Source of the DNA: Streptomyces sp. NBC_01775
GTDB lineage: Bacteria > Actinomycetota > Actinomycetes > Streptomycetales > Streptomycetaceae
Assembly (NCBI RefSeq): GCF_035917675.1
Contig: NZ_CP109104.1
Coordinates: 1,054,001-1,118,000, forward strand
Direction of reading: 5' to 3'
DNA: 64,000 bases
Shown here piece after piece: positions 8,391-17,194 of the stretch. Position 1 is the stretch's first letter. Every line of letters begins with the position of its first letter. A model generated the notes under the pieces. The model was not told the origin of the DNA, did no database searches, and was given only the letters and a program-made list of their open reading frames with translations. The position numbers and the translations under genes are program-made.

Positions 8391-9156
8391 AGCCGAGGGC
8401 CGAGCGCAGCAGTCCCACGATCTCCTCGGTGCGCTCGTTGACGAAGAAGTGCCCGCCGGGGAGGGGCCGGAAGGTGAACGGGCCGCTGGTGAGCTCGCGC
8501 CAGCCGCGCACCGAAACCGGCGGGATGCTGGTGTCCGCCAGCCCGGCCAGCGCCGTCACCGGGCAGCCGAGCAGCGGTTCGGGAGCGGGCGCGTAGGTCT
8601 CGACGAGGGTGAAGTCGGCGCGCAGGGCAGCCGCGGCCAGCTCGACGGCGGCCGGGTCGTCGAACAGCTCCACCGGCACCTGCCCGTAGAGCCCGAGCAT
8701 CGTCATGAAGGCCGCGCGCGGCAGGTCGTGCAGGGGCCCGCGGCCACTGGGCACATGGGGCGGGCGCTGGGCCGCCACCGTCAGCCCCCGCGCGGGCAGC
8801 CCCGCCGCCTCCAGCCGGCGTGCCCCCTCGAAGGCGACGGCGGCGCCCAGGCTGTGCCCGAACAGGGCGTAGCCGCCCGGCGCGGCGCGCGCCTGCTCCC
8901 ACAGGACCGGAAACAGCGCCTCCATCAGGCTGTCCATGTCGCGGTACGGGGCAGTCGTGGCCCTGCCCTCCCGGCCGGGAAGCTGGATCGGTACGACGTC
9001 GATCTCCGGCGCCAGCAGCCGCTGCCAGGGACGGTAGACGGAGGCGCCCTGACCCGCGCACGGAAAGCACAGGAGCCGCACCCCCGCCCGCCCCCCGGAG
9101 TCGGGGGGCGGGAAGGGGATCCAGGGGGTGCGGCTCTGCGGTGTGGCGGTGCTCAT
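8389..9156 (-). CDS. Type II thioesterase, PKS-associated
   Basis: A 255-residue alpha/beta hydrolase of the TEII family. LLCFPCAGQGASVYRPW opens the core, the nucleophile elbow is FGHSLGAAVAFEGA (Ser near residue 100), and the catalytic His lies in LPGGHFFVNE near the C-terminus. Such enzymes remove aberrant acyl groups from carrier proteins or release the product. The ATG at 9156 overlaps the PKS stop in an ATGA junction, so the two are translationally coupled. Since the PKS has no integral TE domain, this protein may also release the final chain. Confidence 0.92.
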   Translation of the reverse strand: MSTATPQSRTPWIPFPPPDSGGRAGVRLLCFPCAGQGASVYRPWQRLLAPEIDVVPIQLPGREGRATTAPYRDMDSLMEALFPVLWEQARAAPGGYALFGHSLGAAVAFEGARRLEAAGLPARGLTVAAQRPPHVPSGRGPLHDLPRAAFMTMLGLYGQVPVELFDDPAAVELAAAALRADFTLVETYAPAPEPLLGCPVTALAGLADTSIPPVSVRGWRELTSGPFTFRPLPGGHFFVNERTEEIVGLLRSALG

Positions 9157-12100
9157 GCGCTGATGATCCCCGCGATGGCCCGGACCGTCGGGTTCTCGAT
9201 GAGGGTGGCGATCGGCAGGTCGGTGTCGAACTCCCGGCGGACGCGGGCCGCCAGTTGCACCCCGACCAGCGAGTTGCCGCCCAGCGCGAAGAAGTCGTCG
9301 TCCACGCCGATGTCGTCGATGCCCAGCGCCTCGGACCACAGCCGGGTGAGCCGCTCATGGGCGGTGCCCGTCCCCTGGCCCTCGCTGCCCGGGGAAGCGG
9401 AGGGGCCGGAGGGTGCCTGCGCGTGCCCCTTGTCGTCGCTCCGCCGCCCCGCGCGGGACGGCTGCCGCGTGGCGGACGGCTGTCCCGCCTCGGCGATCAC
9501 GTTCTGGGTGAGCCGCTCGACGGAGCGCAGCCGTGCGTGGATCCCTTCAGGTACGACCACGATCTGCGGGCCCAGCCGGTCGCTGAGGATGTGCCAGAGC
9601 GCCTGGACGCCCTCCTCGGGCCGGATCGCGAACGCCCCGCCGAGTCCTTGCCCGCCGGGGGCCTCCTCGCGCTCGGCTGTGTGCCCCTCTCCGGAGGCAA
9701 CGCTTTCTTCGGCGGCACCCAGCTCGGCGGCAGCGCCCTCTTCGGACGCGGACGCCGCGGCCGACCACTCCTCGACGATGCGTTGCAGCGCGCTGCGGAA
9801 CTTCTCCGGGTCCCAGACGCGCACGGTGTAGCCGACGACATCGGCGACCTCGCGGCCCTCGTCGTCGGTGACCGTGATGTCGAAGGTCACCATGTTCTGA
9901 TGGGCTCCGCGCCGCCGCGCGTACGCGTACACCGTCGGCGGCAGCGGGCCGCGCACCGTGATGCCGGCGATCGAGAACGGCAGATAGCTCTCTCCCGTCG
10001 GACCCAGCTCGGGGAGGTAGACGGCGTTGGAGGTCGCGGCGTCGAACAGGGCGGGATGCAGCGGGTAGGTGGACAGGTCGGAGACGAAGGGCGCGGGCAT
10101 CTCGATCCGGGCGAGCGCCGAGGAATCGTCGCGGCGGATCTCCGCCATGTTCGCCCAGCGCGGCCCGAAGTCGATCAGCCCCACCTCGGGGAAGAAGGAC
10201 TCGGTGTCCGGCTTGACGACGGGGAAGCACTCGCGCAGCACCTCCAGGTCCTGCACCTGCGGGCTGTCCAGAGGCGCGGCGCGCAGCTGGCCGGTCGCGT
10301 GCTCGGTCCACTCCCCGTCGGCCCCCGCGCTGGCGATGCTGAAGCGGAAGCCGCCGCGCTCCGGCACCAGCGTCGTGCGCAGCGTGCGGCGTCGGGCCAG
10401 GGGGAGGACGTGGAGGAAGGTGACGTCGGTCAGCAGCAGGGCTCCCTCCGCCCCGTCCGCCCCGAGCGTGTCCGCCAGCGCGTCGGCGCCCGCCGCGCGC
10501 GCCATTTCCAGGTAGGCCGTCGCGGGCCACAGCGGCGTCCCGGCGACCTGGTGCTCACCGCTGGCCCAGTGGGTGTCGCCGTCCGCCACCGTGCGGTAGA
10601 CCAGCGCCCCTTCGGGACCGTCGGCGCGCTCCCCCAGCAACGGGTGCACGACGGAGGCCGCCGCATGCCCGTCGCTCGGCGCGAGGCCGTTGTTCGCCAT
10701 GTGCCCGTTGCTCGGCGCATGACCGTTGCTCGGCGCATGACCGTTGCTCGGCGCATGACCGTTGCTCAGGGAGTGGCCGTTGCTCGGCGCATGGCCGTTG
10801 TTCAGCGCGGTCAGGGCACCGTTGACCGGCGCACCGGCCTGCGCGTCGGCCGGGCTGTGGCCGTTCGCGGGAGCCGGTCCGTCGGCGGGGGTCACCAGGG
10901 AGACGGCCGCCGCCGGGGCGGCGCCGGTTTGCAGGGCGCGGAACGCGGCGGGGGCGAGAGCGTCCGCCTTGGCCGCCATGCCGACCTCCGCCCAGGCGTC
11001 CCAGTTGACGGAGACGGTGAGGCCGGGACCGTCGGTCGAACGGGCGTGCGCGTAGGCGTCCATGAAGGCATTGGCCGCGGCGTAGTCGGTCTGGCCGAGG
11101 TTGCCCGCGACCGAGACGATCGAGGAGAAGAGCACCATCAGCTCCACCCGCTCCCCCAGCAGCCGGTCCAGTACGAGCGTCCCGTCGACCTTCGCCGACA
11201 TCACGCGCTCCGCCTCGGCGCGGCTCTTGAGGGCGAGCAGCCCGCCGCCGGGCACGCCCGCCGTGTGGAAGACCCCGTCGAACGGGCCGAACTCCCGCTC
11301 GCCGCGCTCCACCACCGAGCGCATCGCGGCCTCGTCCGCCACATCCGCACGGCAGACCAGCACCTCGGCGCCGTATCCCTCGATACGCCGCAGCCGCCGC
11401 ACGGTGTCCAGCACACTCGCGCCCGGCCCGGCCCCGGCACCCGCACTCTCCTGGTCCAGCAGCCGGTCCCACTCCTCGCGGGGCGGGAACGCCGAGCGGG
11501 CCGTCAGCACCAGCCGGGCGCGCACGGCCTTGGCCAGGGCCTCGGCGACGGTCAGCCCGATGCCGCCGAGCCCTCCGGTGACCAGATAGGTGCCGCGCTC
11601 GCACAGCGGCCCCGCGCCGTCCAGGGTGCGCGGCTCGGGCACCTGGGTGTAGCTCAGCAGCCAGCGTCTGCGGCCCCGCATCGCGACCCAGCGGTCCCCG
11701 CAGGCCGCGAAGGCGGGCGCCGGCCCGTCCGCCCTGGCCAGCTCCTCCAACAGGCCCCGGGTGCTGTGGTCCTCGCTCACATCGACGCAGCGGACCGCGA
11801 TCTCGGGCAGTTCCTTGGCCATGACGTCGCAGACGCCGGTGACCGCGGCCCGCGCCGGTTCGATCCGCTCGGCTCCGGTGACCGAGCGGGTGCGGGAGGC
11901 GACGACGTCCCAGCGCATGCCGGTGTCCGCGAGGGCGCTGTGCTCGGCGCATGCCTGGGCGAGGAAGAGGACGCTGTAGAAGCCCAGGTCCAGCCAGCCG
12001 GAGGTGTCCCCGGCGCCGGCGAAGCCGTCCGGCGGGCCGGTCAGCCAGCCGTGCAGGACGCGTTGGGGCGTCAGCCCGTCGGCGGCGAGCGAGCCGGCCA

Positions 12101-15074
12101 GCGCGTCGTAGTCCTCCCGCTTTCCGGGGCGCAGCACATAGCGGCTGCCGGTCAGCCGCTCGAAGCTCTCGCCCGGCTCGACGGTCACGACCTGCCCACC
12201 CCCGGCCCGCAGCGCGTTGATGACCGGGTCCAGGCCGTCGCCCCGCCGGAAGAACAGCCAGGTGGCGGCCAGTGGGGCCGTGCCGGGGGGCGGGCAGGTG
12301 TCCTCGCGCCACTCGGGGCGGAACAGGGCCCGCTCGATGGGCCGTCGGCCCTCTTCTTCCTCCGGCTCCGGCTGACGGGACGCCTGCTGGGGCTCCTGCG
12401 GCGGAACGGGGTCGAGCCAGTGGACCGTGCGCTGGAAGGGGTAGGTGGGCAGCACGACCCGCTGCCGGTCCTCGCCCCAGTAGGCGCTCCGGTCCAGCGG
12501 GGCGCCCGCCGTCCACAGCGCCGCCACGGCGCGGGCCAGGCACAGCGGGCCGTCCTCGGTGCCCTGGGGCATCGGCATGCTCGGCACGACGGTGCGCGAC
12601 CGGTCCCCGGAGGCGACGGCCTGGGCCCGCGTCAGGCCGGTGAGCACCTGTCCGGGCCCGGCCTCGACGAACAGCAGGTCCGCGTCCTCCAGCAGCAGCG
12701 CGACGCTGGGCGCGTAGCGGACGGGCGCGCGCAGGTGGCCGGCCCAGTAGGCGGGGTCGACGGCCTGCTCCTCGGTGATCCATTCGCCGCTGACGTTGGA
12801 GACGAACGGAAGGGTGGGGGCGTGGAGTTCGACCTTCGCCAGCTCGGCGGCGAAGGCTTCCAGCGCGGGCTCCATCATGGCCGAGTGGAAGGCGTGCGAG
12901 GTGTGCAGCCGGTGTCCGCGCACGCCCCGTTCGGCGAGCGTCGCCTCGGCGGCGTCGACGGCCTCGTCCGGGCCGGAGACGACGGTGAGGCGCGCGCCGT
13001 TGTAGGCGGCCACGTCTGTCCCGGGCAGCCCGGTGACCTCGTCGGCGGGCACGGGGACGGCCAGCATGCTGCCGCCCGGCAGCTCCTGGACGAGCGCGCC
13101 GCGGCGCGCCACGAGGTGTACCGCGTCGGGCAGCGTGAAGACCCCGGCGAGGCAGGCGGCGACGTACTCGCCGACGCTGTGCCCGACCATCGCCCGCGGT
13201 GTGAGGCCCCAGCTCATCAGGAGCCGTGCCATGGCGTACTCGACGGTGAACAGGGCGGGCTGGGCCATGCTGGTGCGGGTCAGCCGCCGTACGGCCTCCG
13301 GACCGTCCTGGGCGAAGACGGCCTCGCGCAGGTCGCTCTCCAGCAGCGGGCGGGCCAGGTCGGCGCACTCGTCGAAGGCTGCGCGGAAGACGGGCTCTTG
13401 TGCGTAGAGCCGCTTGCCCATGCCCAGGTGCTGTGAGCCCTGCCCCGGGAAGAGGAAGGCGACGGGGGCCGTGTCGGCGGGTACGGAGCGGGCGGCGGAC
13501 GCGGGGATGCGGGCGGCGCGCAGCGCTGCTGCCGCGCCCTCCTCGCCGGGGACGACGGCGGCGCGGTGCCGGAAGAGAGGGCGGCCCCGGCCGAGCGTCG
13601 CCGCGACGTCGTCGAGCCGGTCTTCGGGGTGCGCCTCCAGGTGGTCGGCGAGCCTGCCGACCACCTGGGCGAGCGCCTCGGGCGTACGGGCCGACAGGGG
13701 CAGGACCACGGGACGCCCGCGCACGGCTCGTTCGTCGCCTCTTGGGGAGGCCGCCGGGGCCGGGGGTCTCTGCTCGACGACGATGTGCGCGTTGGTGCCG
13801 CCCACGCCGAAGGAGCTGACGGCGGCGAGGCGGGTGGGCTGGTGCGCGGGCCAGTCGGCCAGCTCGGTGTTGACGTAGAAGGGGCCGCCCTCGAAGTCGA
13901 TCCCGGGGTTCGGGGTGGTGTAGTTGATGCTCGGGGGGATGCGGCCGGTCTTGATCGCCAGCACGGTCTTGATGAGGCCGATGACGCCCGCGGCGGGGCC
14001 GAGGTGCCCGACGTTGCCCTTGACCGAGCCGATCGGGCAGCTGCGGACGCCGCTCATGCCCAGGTCGCGGTAGGCGCGGGTGAGGGCGTTGACCTCGATC
14101 GGGTCGCCGACCCGGGTGCCCGTGCCGTGCGCCTCGACATAGCCGACGCGCTCGGGGTCGAGGCCGGCGGCCGTCATGGTGCGCCGGATGAGCATGGCCT
14201 GGCCCTCGACGCTGGGCGCTGTGAACCCGGCCTTGAGGGCGCCGTCGTTGTTGATGGCGGAGGCCCGGACGACGGCGTGGATGTGATCGCCAGCGGCCAG
14301 CGCGTCGGCGTAGCGCTTGAGGACGACGGTGCCGACGCCGGTGCCGAAGATGGTGCCGTCGGCCTCGGCGTCGAAGGGGCGGACGCGGCCGGTGAGCGAG
14401 AACATGCCGCCCTCAAAGGCGTGGTAGCCCGTCTTGCGCGGCAGCTCGACCTGGACGCCGCCGGCGACGGCCGCGTCGCACTCGCCGGCGCGCAGCGCCT
14501 GGCACGCCATGTGCACGGCGACCAGCGAGGTGGAGCAGGCGGTGACGACGTTGACGCTGGGGCCGGTCAGCCCGAGCACGTGGGAGACGGAGGTGGTGAG
14601 GTAGTCGGTCTCGTTGGCGACGGCGACGCCGACGTCGCCGAGAAAGGCGAACGCCTCGGGGTGGGAGTTGAGGTTCCACTCCCGGTAGAGGTTGGGCGCG
14701 CCGCCCCCGTAGACGCCGACGGCTCCGGGGCAGTGGAAGGGGTCGTAGCCGGCGTGTTCGAGCGCGGTGTAGACGGACTCCAGGAAGAGCCGGTGCTGGG
14801 GGTCGCGTACCTGGGCTTCGCGGGGCGTCAGGCCGAAGAAGGCGGCGTCGAATTCAGCCAGATCCTCAAGGACCGGTTTCACCCTTACGAAGTGAGGATC
14901 ACTCAGGACGGAATCCGGAATTCCGGCCTCGCGCAGCTCCTCCTCGGAGAAGCGGGAGACCGATTCGACCCCGCCCGTGAGGTTGGCCCAGAACGTGTCC
15001 GGATCGGCACTGCCGGGGACCCGGAGTGACATTCCGACGAGAGCGATGAGGTCCTTTTCATCCGTGTATTTCAC
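9153..15074 (-). CDS. Single-module type I polyketide synthase (KS-AT-KR-DH-ACP)
   Basis: A 1973-residue megasynthase. KS (about 7-430) has Cys180 in TACSTSL, EAHGTGT and GNVGHLG. AT (about 535-840) has Ser633 in GHSVGEY and HAFH near 727, which indicates malonyl-CoA. KR (structural half about 920-1090, catalytic half about 1155-1400) has TGGLGGIG and Tyr1331 in TDYAAAN. DH (about 1475-1760) has His1508 in HQVAGTPLWP and Asp1678 in HPALFDAA. ACP (about 1900-1970) has Ser1935 in GGNSL. The enzyme should give a 2-enoyl product per cycle. KR before DH is unusual. Start chosen at GTG 15074, 6 bases after AAAGGGG; a GTG at 15104 is also open. No loading domain or other biosynthetic gene is in view. 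Confidence 0.93.
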   Translation of the reverse strand: MKYTDEKDLIALVGMSLRVPGSADPDTFWANLTGGVESVSRFSEEELREAGIPDSVLSDPHFVRVKPVLEDLAEFDAAFFGLTPREAQVRDPQHRLFLESVYTALEHAGYDPFHCPGAVGVYGGGAPNLYREWNLNSHPEAFAFLGDVGVAVANETDYLTTSVSHVLGLTGPSVNVVTACSTSLVAVHMACQALRAGECDAAVAGGVQVELPRKTGYHAFEGGMFSLTGRVRPFDAEADGTIFGTGVGTVVLKRYADALAAGDHIHAVVRASAINNDGALKAGFTAPSVEGQAMLIRRTMTAAGLDPERVGYVEAHGTGTRVGDPIEVNALTRAYRDLGMSGVRSCPIGSVKGNVGHLGPAAGVIGLIKTVLAIKTGRIPPSINYTTPNPGIDFEGGPFYVNTELADWPAHQPTRLAAVSSFGVGGTNAHIVVEQRPPAPAASPRGDERAVRGRPVVLPLSARTPEALAQVVGRLADHLEAHPEDRLDDVAATLGRGRPLFRHRAAVVPGEEGAAAALRAARIPASAARSVPADTAPVAFLFPGQGSQHLGMGKRLYAQEPVFRAAFDECADLARPLLESDLREAVFAQDGPEAVRRLTRTSMAQPALFTVEYAMARLLMSWGLTPRAMVGHSVGEYVAACLAGVFTLPDAVHLVARRGALVQELPGGSMLAVPVPADEVTGLPGTDVAAYNGARLTVVSGPDEAVDAAEATLAERGVRGHRLHTSHAFHSAMMEPALEAFAAELAKVELHAPTLPFVSNVSGEWITEEQAVDPAYWAGHLRAPVRYAPSVALLLEDADLLFVEAGPGQVLTGLTRAQAVASGDRSRTVVPSMPMPQGTEDGPLCLARAVAALWTAGAPLDRSAYWGEDRQRVVLPTYPFQRTVHWLDPVPPQEPQQASRQPEPEEEEGRRPIERALFRPEWREDTCPPPGTAPLAATWLFFRRGDGLDPVINALRAGGGQVVTVEPGESFERLTGSRYVLRPGKREDYDALAGSLAADGLTPQRVLHGWLTGPPDGFAGAGDTSGWLDLGFYSVLFLAQACAEHSALADTGMRWDVVASRTRSVTGAERIEPARAAVTGVCDVMAKELPEIAVRCVDVSEDHSTRGLLEELARADGPAPAFAACGDRWVAMRGRRRWLLSYTQVPEPRTLDGAGPLCERGTYLVTGGLGGIGLTVAEALAKAVRARLVLTARSAFPPREEWDRLLDQESAGAGAGPGASVLDTVRRLRRIEGYGAEVLVCRADVADEAAMRSVVERGEREFGPFDGVFHTAGVPGGGLLALKSRAEAERVMSAKVDGTLVLDRLLGERVELMVLFSSIVSVAGNLGQTDYAAANAFMDAYAHARSTDGPGLTVSVNWDAWAEVGMAAKADALAPAAFRALQTGAAPAAAVSLVTPADGPAPANGHSPADAQAGAPVNGALTALNNGHAPSNGHSLSNGHAPSNGHAPSNGHAPSNGHMANNGLAPSDGHAAASVVHPLLGERADGPEGALVYRTVADGDTHWASGEHQVAGTPLWPATAYLEMARAAGADALADTLGADGAEGALLLTDVTFLHVLPLARRRTLRTTLVPERGGFRFSIASAGADGEWTEHATGQLRAAPLDSPQVQDLEVLRECFPVVKPDTESFFPEVGLIDFGPRWANMAEIRRDDSSALARIEMPAPFVSDLSTYPLHPALFDAATSNAVYLPELGPTGESYLPFSIAGITVRGPLPPTVYAYARRRGAHQNMVTFDITVTDDEGREVADVVGYTVRVWDPEKFRSALQRIVEEWSAAASASEEGAAAELGAAEESVASGEGHTAEREEAPGGQGLGGAFAIRPEEGVQALWHILSDRLGPQIVVVPEGIHARLRSVERLTQNVIAEAGQPSATRQPSRAGRRSDDKGHAQAPSGPSASPGSEGQGTGTAHERLTRLWSEALGIDDIGVDDDFFALGGNSLVGVQLAARVRREFDTDLPIATLIENPTVRAIAGIISA
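10690..10810 (-). repeat. In-frame Asn-Gly-His repeat in the KR-DH linker of the PKS
   Basis: A degenerate tandem repeat of mostly 15 bases encodes seven or eight units of the type NGHAPS (residues about 1422-1462 of the PKS). It separates the KR catalytic core from the DH domain and is probably a flexible linker. Unit number may vary between strains through replication slippage. Confidence 0.75.
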
Positions 15075-15243
15075 GCTGGACCCCTTTGGAACTGAACTGC
15101 GCACTGTGCGGCCCCCTCGACTAAGGTTCGTACATAGTCCGTCGCCCCCAACACCGGTGTCTAGGCGTTAATTTGAACGTTGACGTACAGTCACCACTCA
15201 CCCGGCCGGCCGACGGCCCGCCCGCTCGTGGAGGAGTGTCCCG
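15075..15243. promoter_or_regulatory. Divergent promoter region between PKS and VOC genes
   Basis: These 169 bases separate the PKS start from the divergent VOC gene. Bases 15158-15200 are unusually AT-rich for the window and contain GTTAATTTGAACGTTGACG, which overlaps an AACGTT palindrome and a TTGACG that could be a -35 element for the VOC gene. I could not fix a -10 element on either strand with confidence. Confidence 0.35.
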
Positions 15244-16017
15244 GTGCCCGAACCCCTGTCGTACGCGCCCGGAGCGCCGTGCTGGACGAACCTGCACACC
15301 CCCGATCCGGGCACCGCCGAGCGCTTCTACACAGCCGTGTTCGGATGGGAGTACGAGCACGTGGGCCCGTCCTCCGACCGCTACACATACGCCACTTCAC
15401 GCCGTCACATGGTGGCTGGTATCACCCCTGACACCGATGCGGACACAGCGAGCTGGATCCTCTCCTTCGCCACGGACAGCGCCGACGCGGTGGCCGGACG
15501 GGTGGTCCGGGCGGGCGGCGAAGTGCGGGAGGGGCCCGCCGACGTGGGCGTGCTGGGCCGCAGCGTGAGCGCGCTGGACAGCTGCGGCGCACACGTCGGG
15601 TTCTGGCAGCCGCGCGCACACATGGGCGCCGGCCTGTTCAACGAGACCTCGGCGCTGTGCTGGGCCGAGCTGGCCGTGCACGACACCCAGGTCGCCGACG
15701 CCTTCTACCGGGCGGTGCTGGGGCTGCGCGCGGGACGGCACGCCGCGGCGGGCGAGGAGCACTACGCGGCCTTCCACCTGGAAAGCGGCGAGGCGGTGGC
15801 GGGCCGGACCCTGCTCCCGCCGGACCGGGAGGGAGCGGAGCCGTTCTGGATGCCCTATTTCGGGGTGCACGACGCTCAAGATGCCGTGGATACCGCGGTG
15901 CGCGAGAAGGCGTCGGTGCTCCACTCCGGGACCAACTCGGCAGGCCAGGGGCTGGCCGTACTCGCCGATCCGTCCGGCGCCGTCTTCGCGGTGCTCGAAC
16001 TCCCCGCCACCGGCTGA
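15244..16017 (+). CDS. VOC (glyoxalase/bleomycin-resistance) family protein, two domains
   Basis: A 257-residue protein made of two VOC modules: residues 5-120 (PCWTNLHTPDPGTAERFYTAVFGWEYE) and 130-255 (CWAELAVHDTQVADAFYRAVLGLRAG, ending DPSGAVFAVLELP). It resembles the actinobacterial CFP32-type proteins. The fold binds metal or small ligands in dioxygenases, isomerases and antibiotic-binding proteins. GTG 15244 has GGAGGAG 7 bases upstream. It is divergent from the PKS, so a self-resistance role is conceivable, but no sequence feature shows it. Confidence 0.85.
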   Translation: MPEPLSYAPGAPCWTNLHTPDPGTAERFYTAVFGWEYEHVGPSSDRYTYATSRRHMVAGITPDTDADTASWILSFATDSADAVAGRVVRAGGEVREGPADVGVLGRSVSALDSCGAHVGFWQPRAHMGAGLFNETSALCWAELAVHDTQVADAFYRAVLGLRAGRHAAAGEEHYAAFHLESGEAVAGRTLLPPDREGAEPFWMPYFGVHDAQDAVDTAVREKASVLHSGTNSAGQGLAVLADPSGAVFAVLELPATG

Positions 16018-16236
16018 GCGCTCCCGCCCCTCTCCCACCGGAACCCGCCCTCCCCTTTTCCGGGTGGTTTCCTCCTTCACACGCCCAGTATCTGGCAATT
16101 CCCTCCGGGGCCCCGCATCGCAATTCCATGAATTCTTCTCCCGGGCAGTGGAGCGGCCCGTGCCGAGGAAGTAACGTGCGCGCCCATCGCCGTCGCGTGA
16201 ACGGCGTGTTGAGCCGCGACGTTGTGGAGGTTACGG

Positions 16237-16980
16237 ATGAGCGCGGGCTCGATCTTCTTGTGGGAACTACTCGGCACGGCGGTACTCATCATGCTGGGTA
16301 CCGGTGTGGTCGCGAACAACGTGCTGCGCAAGACGAACGGCAACGACACCGGCACCCTGTTCGTCAACATAGGCTGGGGTTTCGCCGTCTTCACGGGGGC
16401 GAGCCTGGCCGCACCCAGCGGCGCGCATCTCAACCCCGCCATCACCCTCGCCCTGGCCGTCGCCGACAAAACGGACTGGGCCGATGTGCCCATATATTTC
16501 CTGGCGCAGATGCTGGGCGGCATCCTCGGCGCCGTGCTGTGCTGGGCCACTTACAAGCTCCAGTTCGACGACCACGACGACCCTGGCGGCACCCTGGGCG
16601 TGTTCTCGACGGTGCCCACCATTCCGAACAAGCTCTGGAACACGGTCACCGAGACGCTGGGCACCTTCGTCCTCGTCGCCTTCGTCCTGTTCTCCCCCGT
16701 CTACAAGCAAGACGGCGGAGTCCCCAATTTCGGTAACTCCGCGCTCGGTTACGCGGGAGTCGCCTTCGTCGTGCTGGTGATCGGCACCTCGCTGGGCGGG
16801 CCCACCGGCTACGCCATCAACCCGGCCCGCGACCTCGGACCCCGCCTGGCGTACGCGTTCATCCTGCCGATCAAGGGCAAGGGCCCGGCCCAGTGGGCCT
16901 ACTCCTGGGTGCCGGTCGTCGGCCCCATGCTCGGCGGGGTGCTGGCGGCGCTGCTGTATCTGGCCTACCCGAGCGCCTGA
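16237..16980 (+). CDS. glpF: MIP family channel, glycerol facilitator-like
   Basis: A 247-residue protein with six membrane helices and the two half-helix pore motifs, HLNPAITLA (about residue 68) and YAINPARDLGPR (about residue 197). Asp after the second NPAR is the usual mark of glycerol-conducting rather than water-only channels. ATG 16237 has GGAGG 7 bases upstream; a longer open frame starts five codons earlier. In Streptomyces glpF usually precedes glpK and glpD, but neither is here, so this copy stands alone between the VOC gene and a 5'-nucleotidase. Confidence 0.9.
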   Translation: MSAGSIFLWELLGTAVLIMLGTGVVANNVLRKTNGNDTGTLFVNIGWGFAVFTGASLAAPSGAHLNPAITLALAVADKTDWADVPIYFLAQMLGGILGAVLCWATYKLQFDDHDDPGGTLGVFSTVPTIPNKLWNTVTETLGTFVLVAFVLFSPVYKQDGGVPNFGNSALGYAGVAFVVLVIGTSLGGPTGYAINPARDLGPRLAYAFILPIKGKGPAQWAYSWVPVVGPMLGGVLAALLYLAYPSA

Positions 16981-17194
16981 ACCGGTGCCCGACCCGAGTG
17001 CCTGAGCCGGTGCCCGGCCCGGGCGCTGACCCGGATGCCGACCCGGCGACCGCCTCCATGCACTCCTACGAGTGGATCAGGGCGATGCGCCACCGGCACA
17101 GTCGTTACGGGAGCTTTGATCAGCCCGTAATGATCGCCGACAGCCGCGCGGCGCGCCGTCGCCGCGCGGCTCAGCACTCGGGAAAGGCACCACC

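Noticed and set aside
8820..13436. A 1538-codon open frame antisense to the PKS
   Set aside because: Low-complexity Arg/Ala/Gly composition and complete overlap with the KS-ACP coding sequence on the other strand; a consequence of GC-rich third positions.
15075..15104. Start of the PKS at GTG 15104
   Set aside because: GTG 15074 has AAAGGGG at ideal distance and leads directly into the KS domain; the earlier GTG lacks a site.
16981..17194. A glpK/glpD continuation after glpF or a PHO-box before the 5'-nucleotidase
   Set aside because: The 214 bases contain neither a coding frame nor the direct-repeat pattern of a PHO-box.
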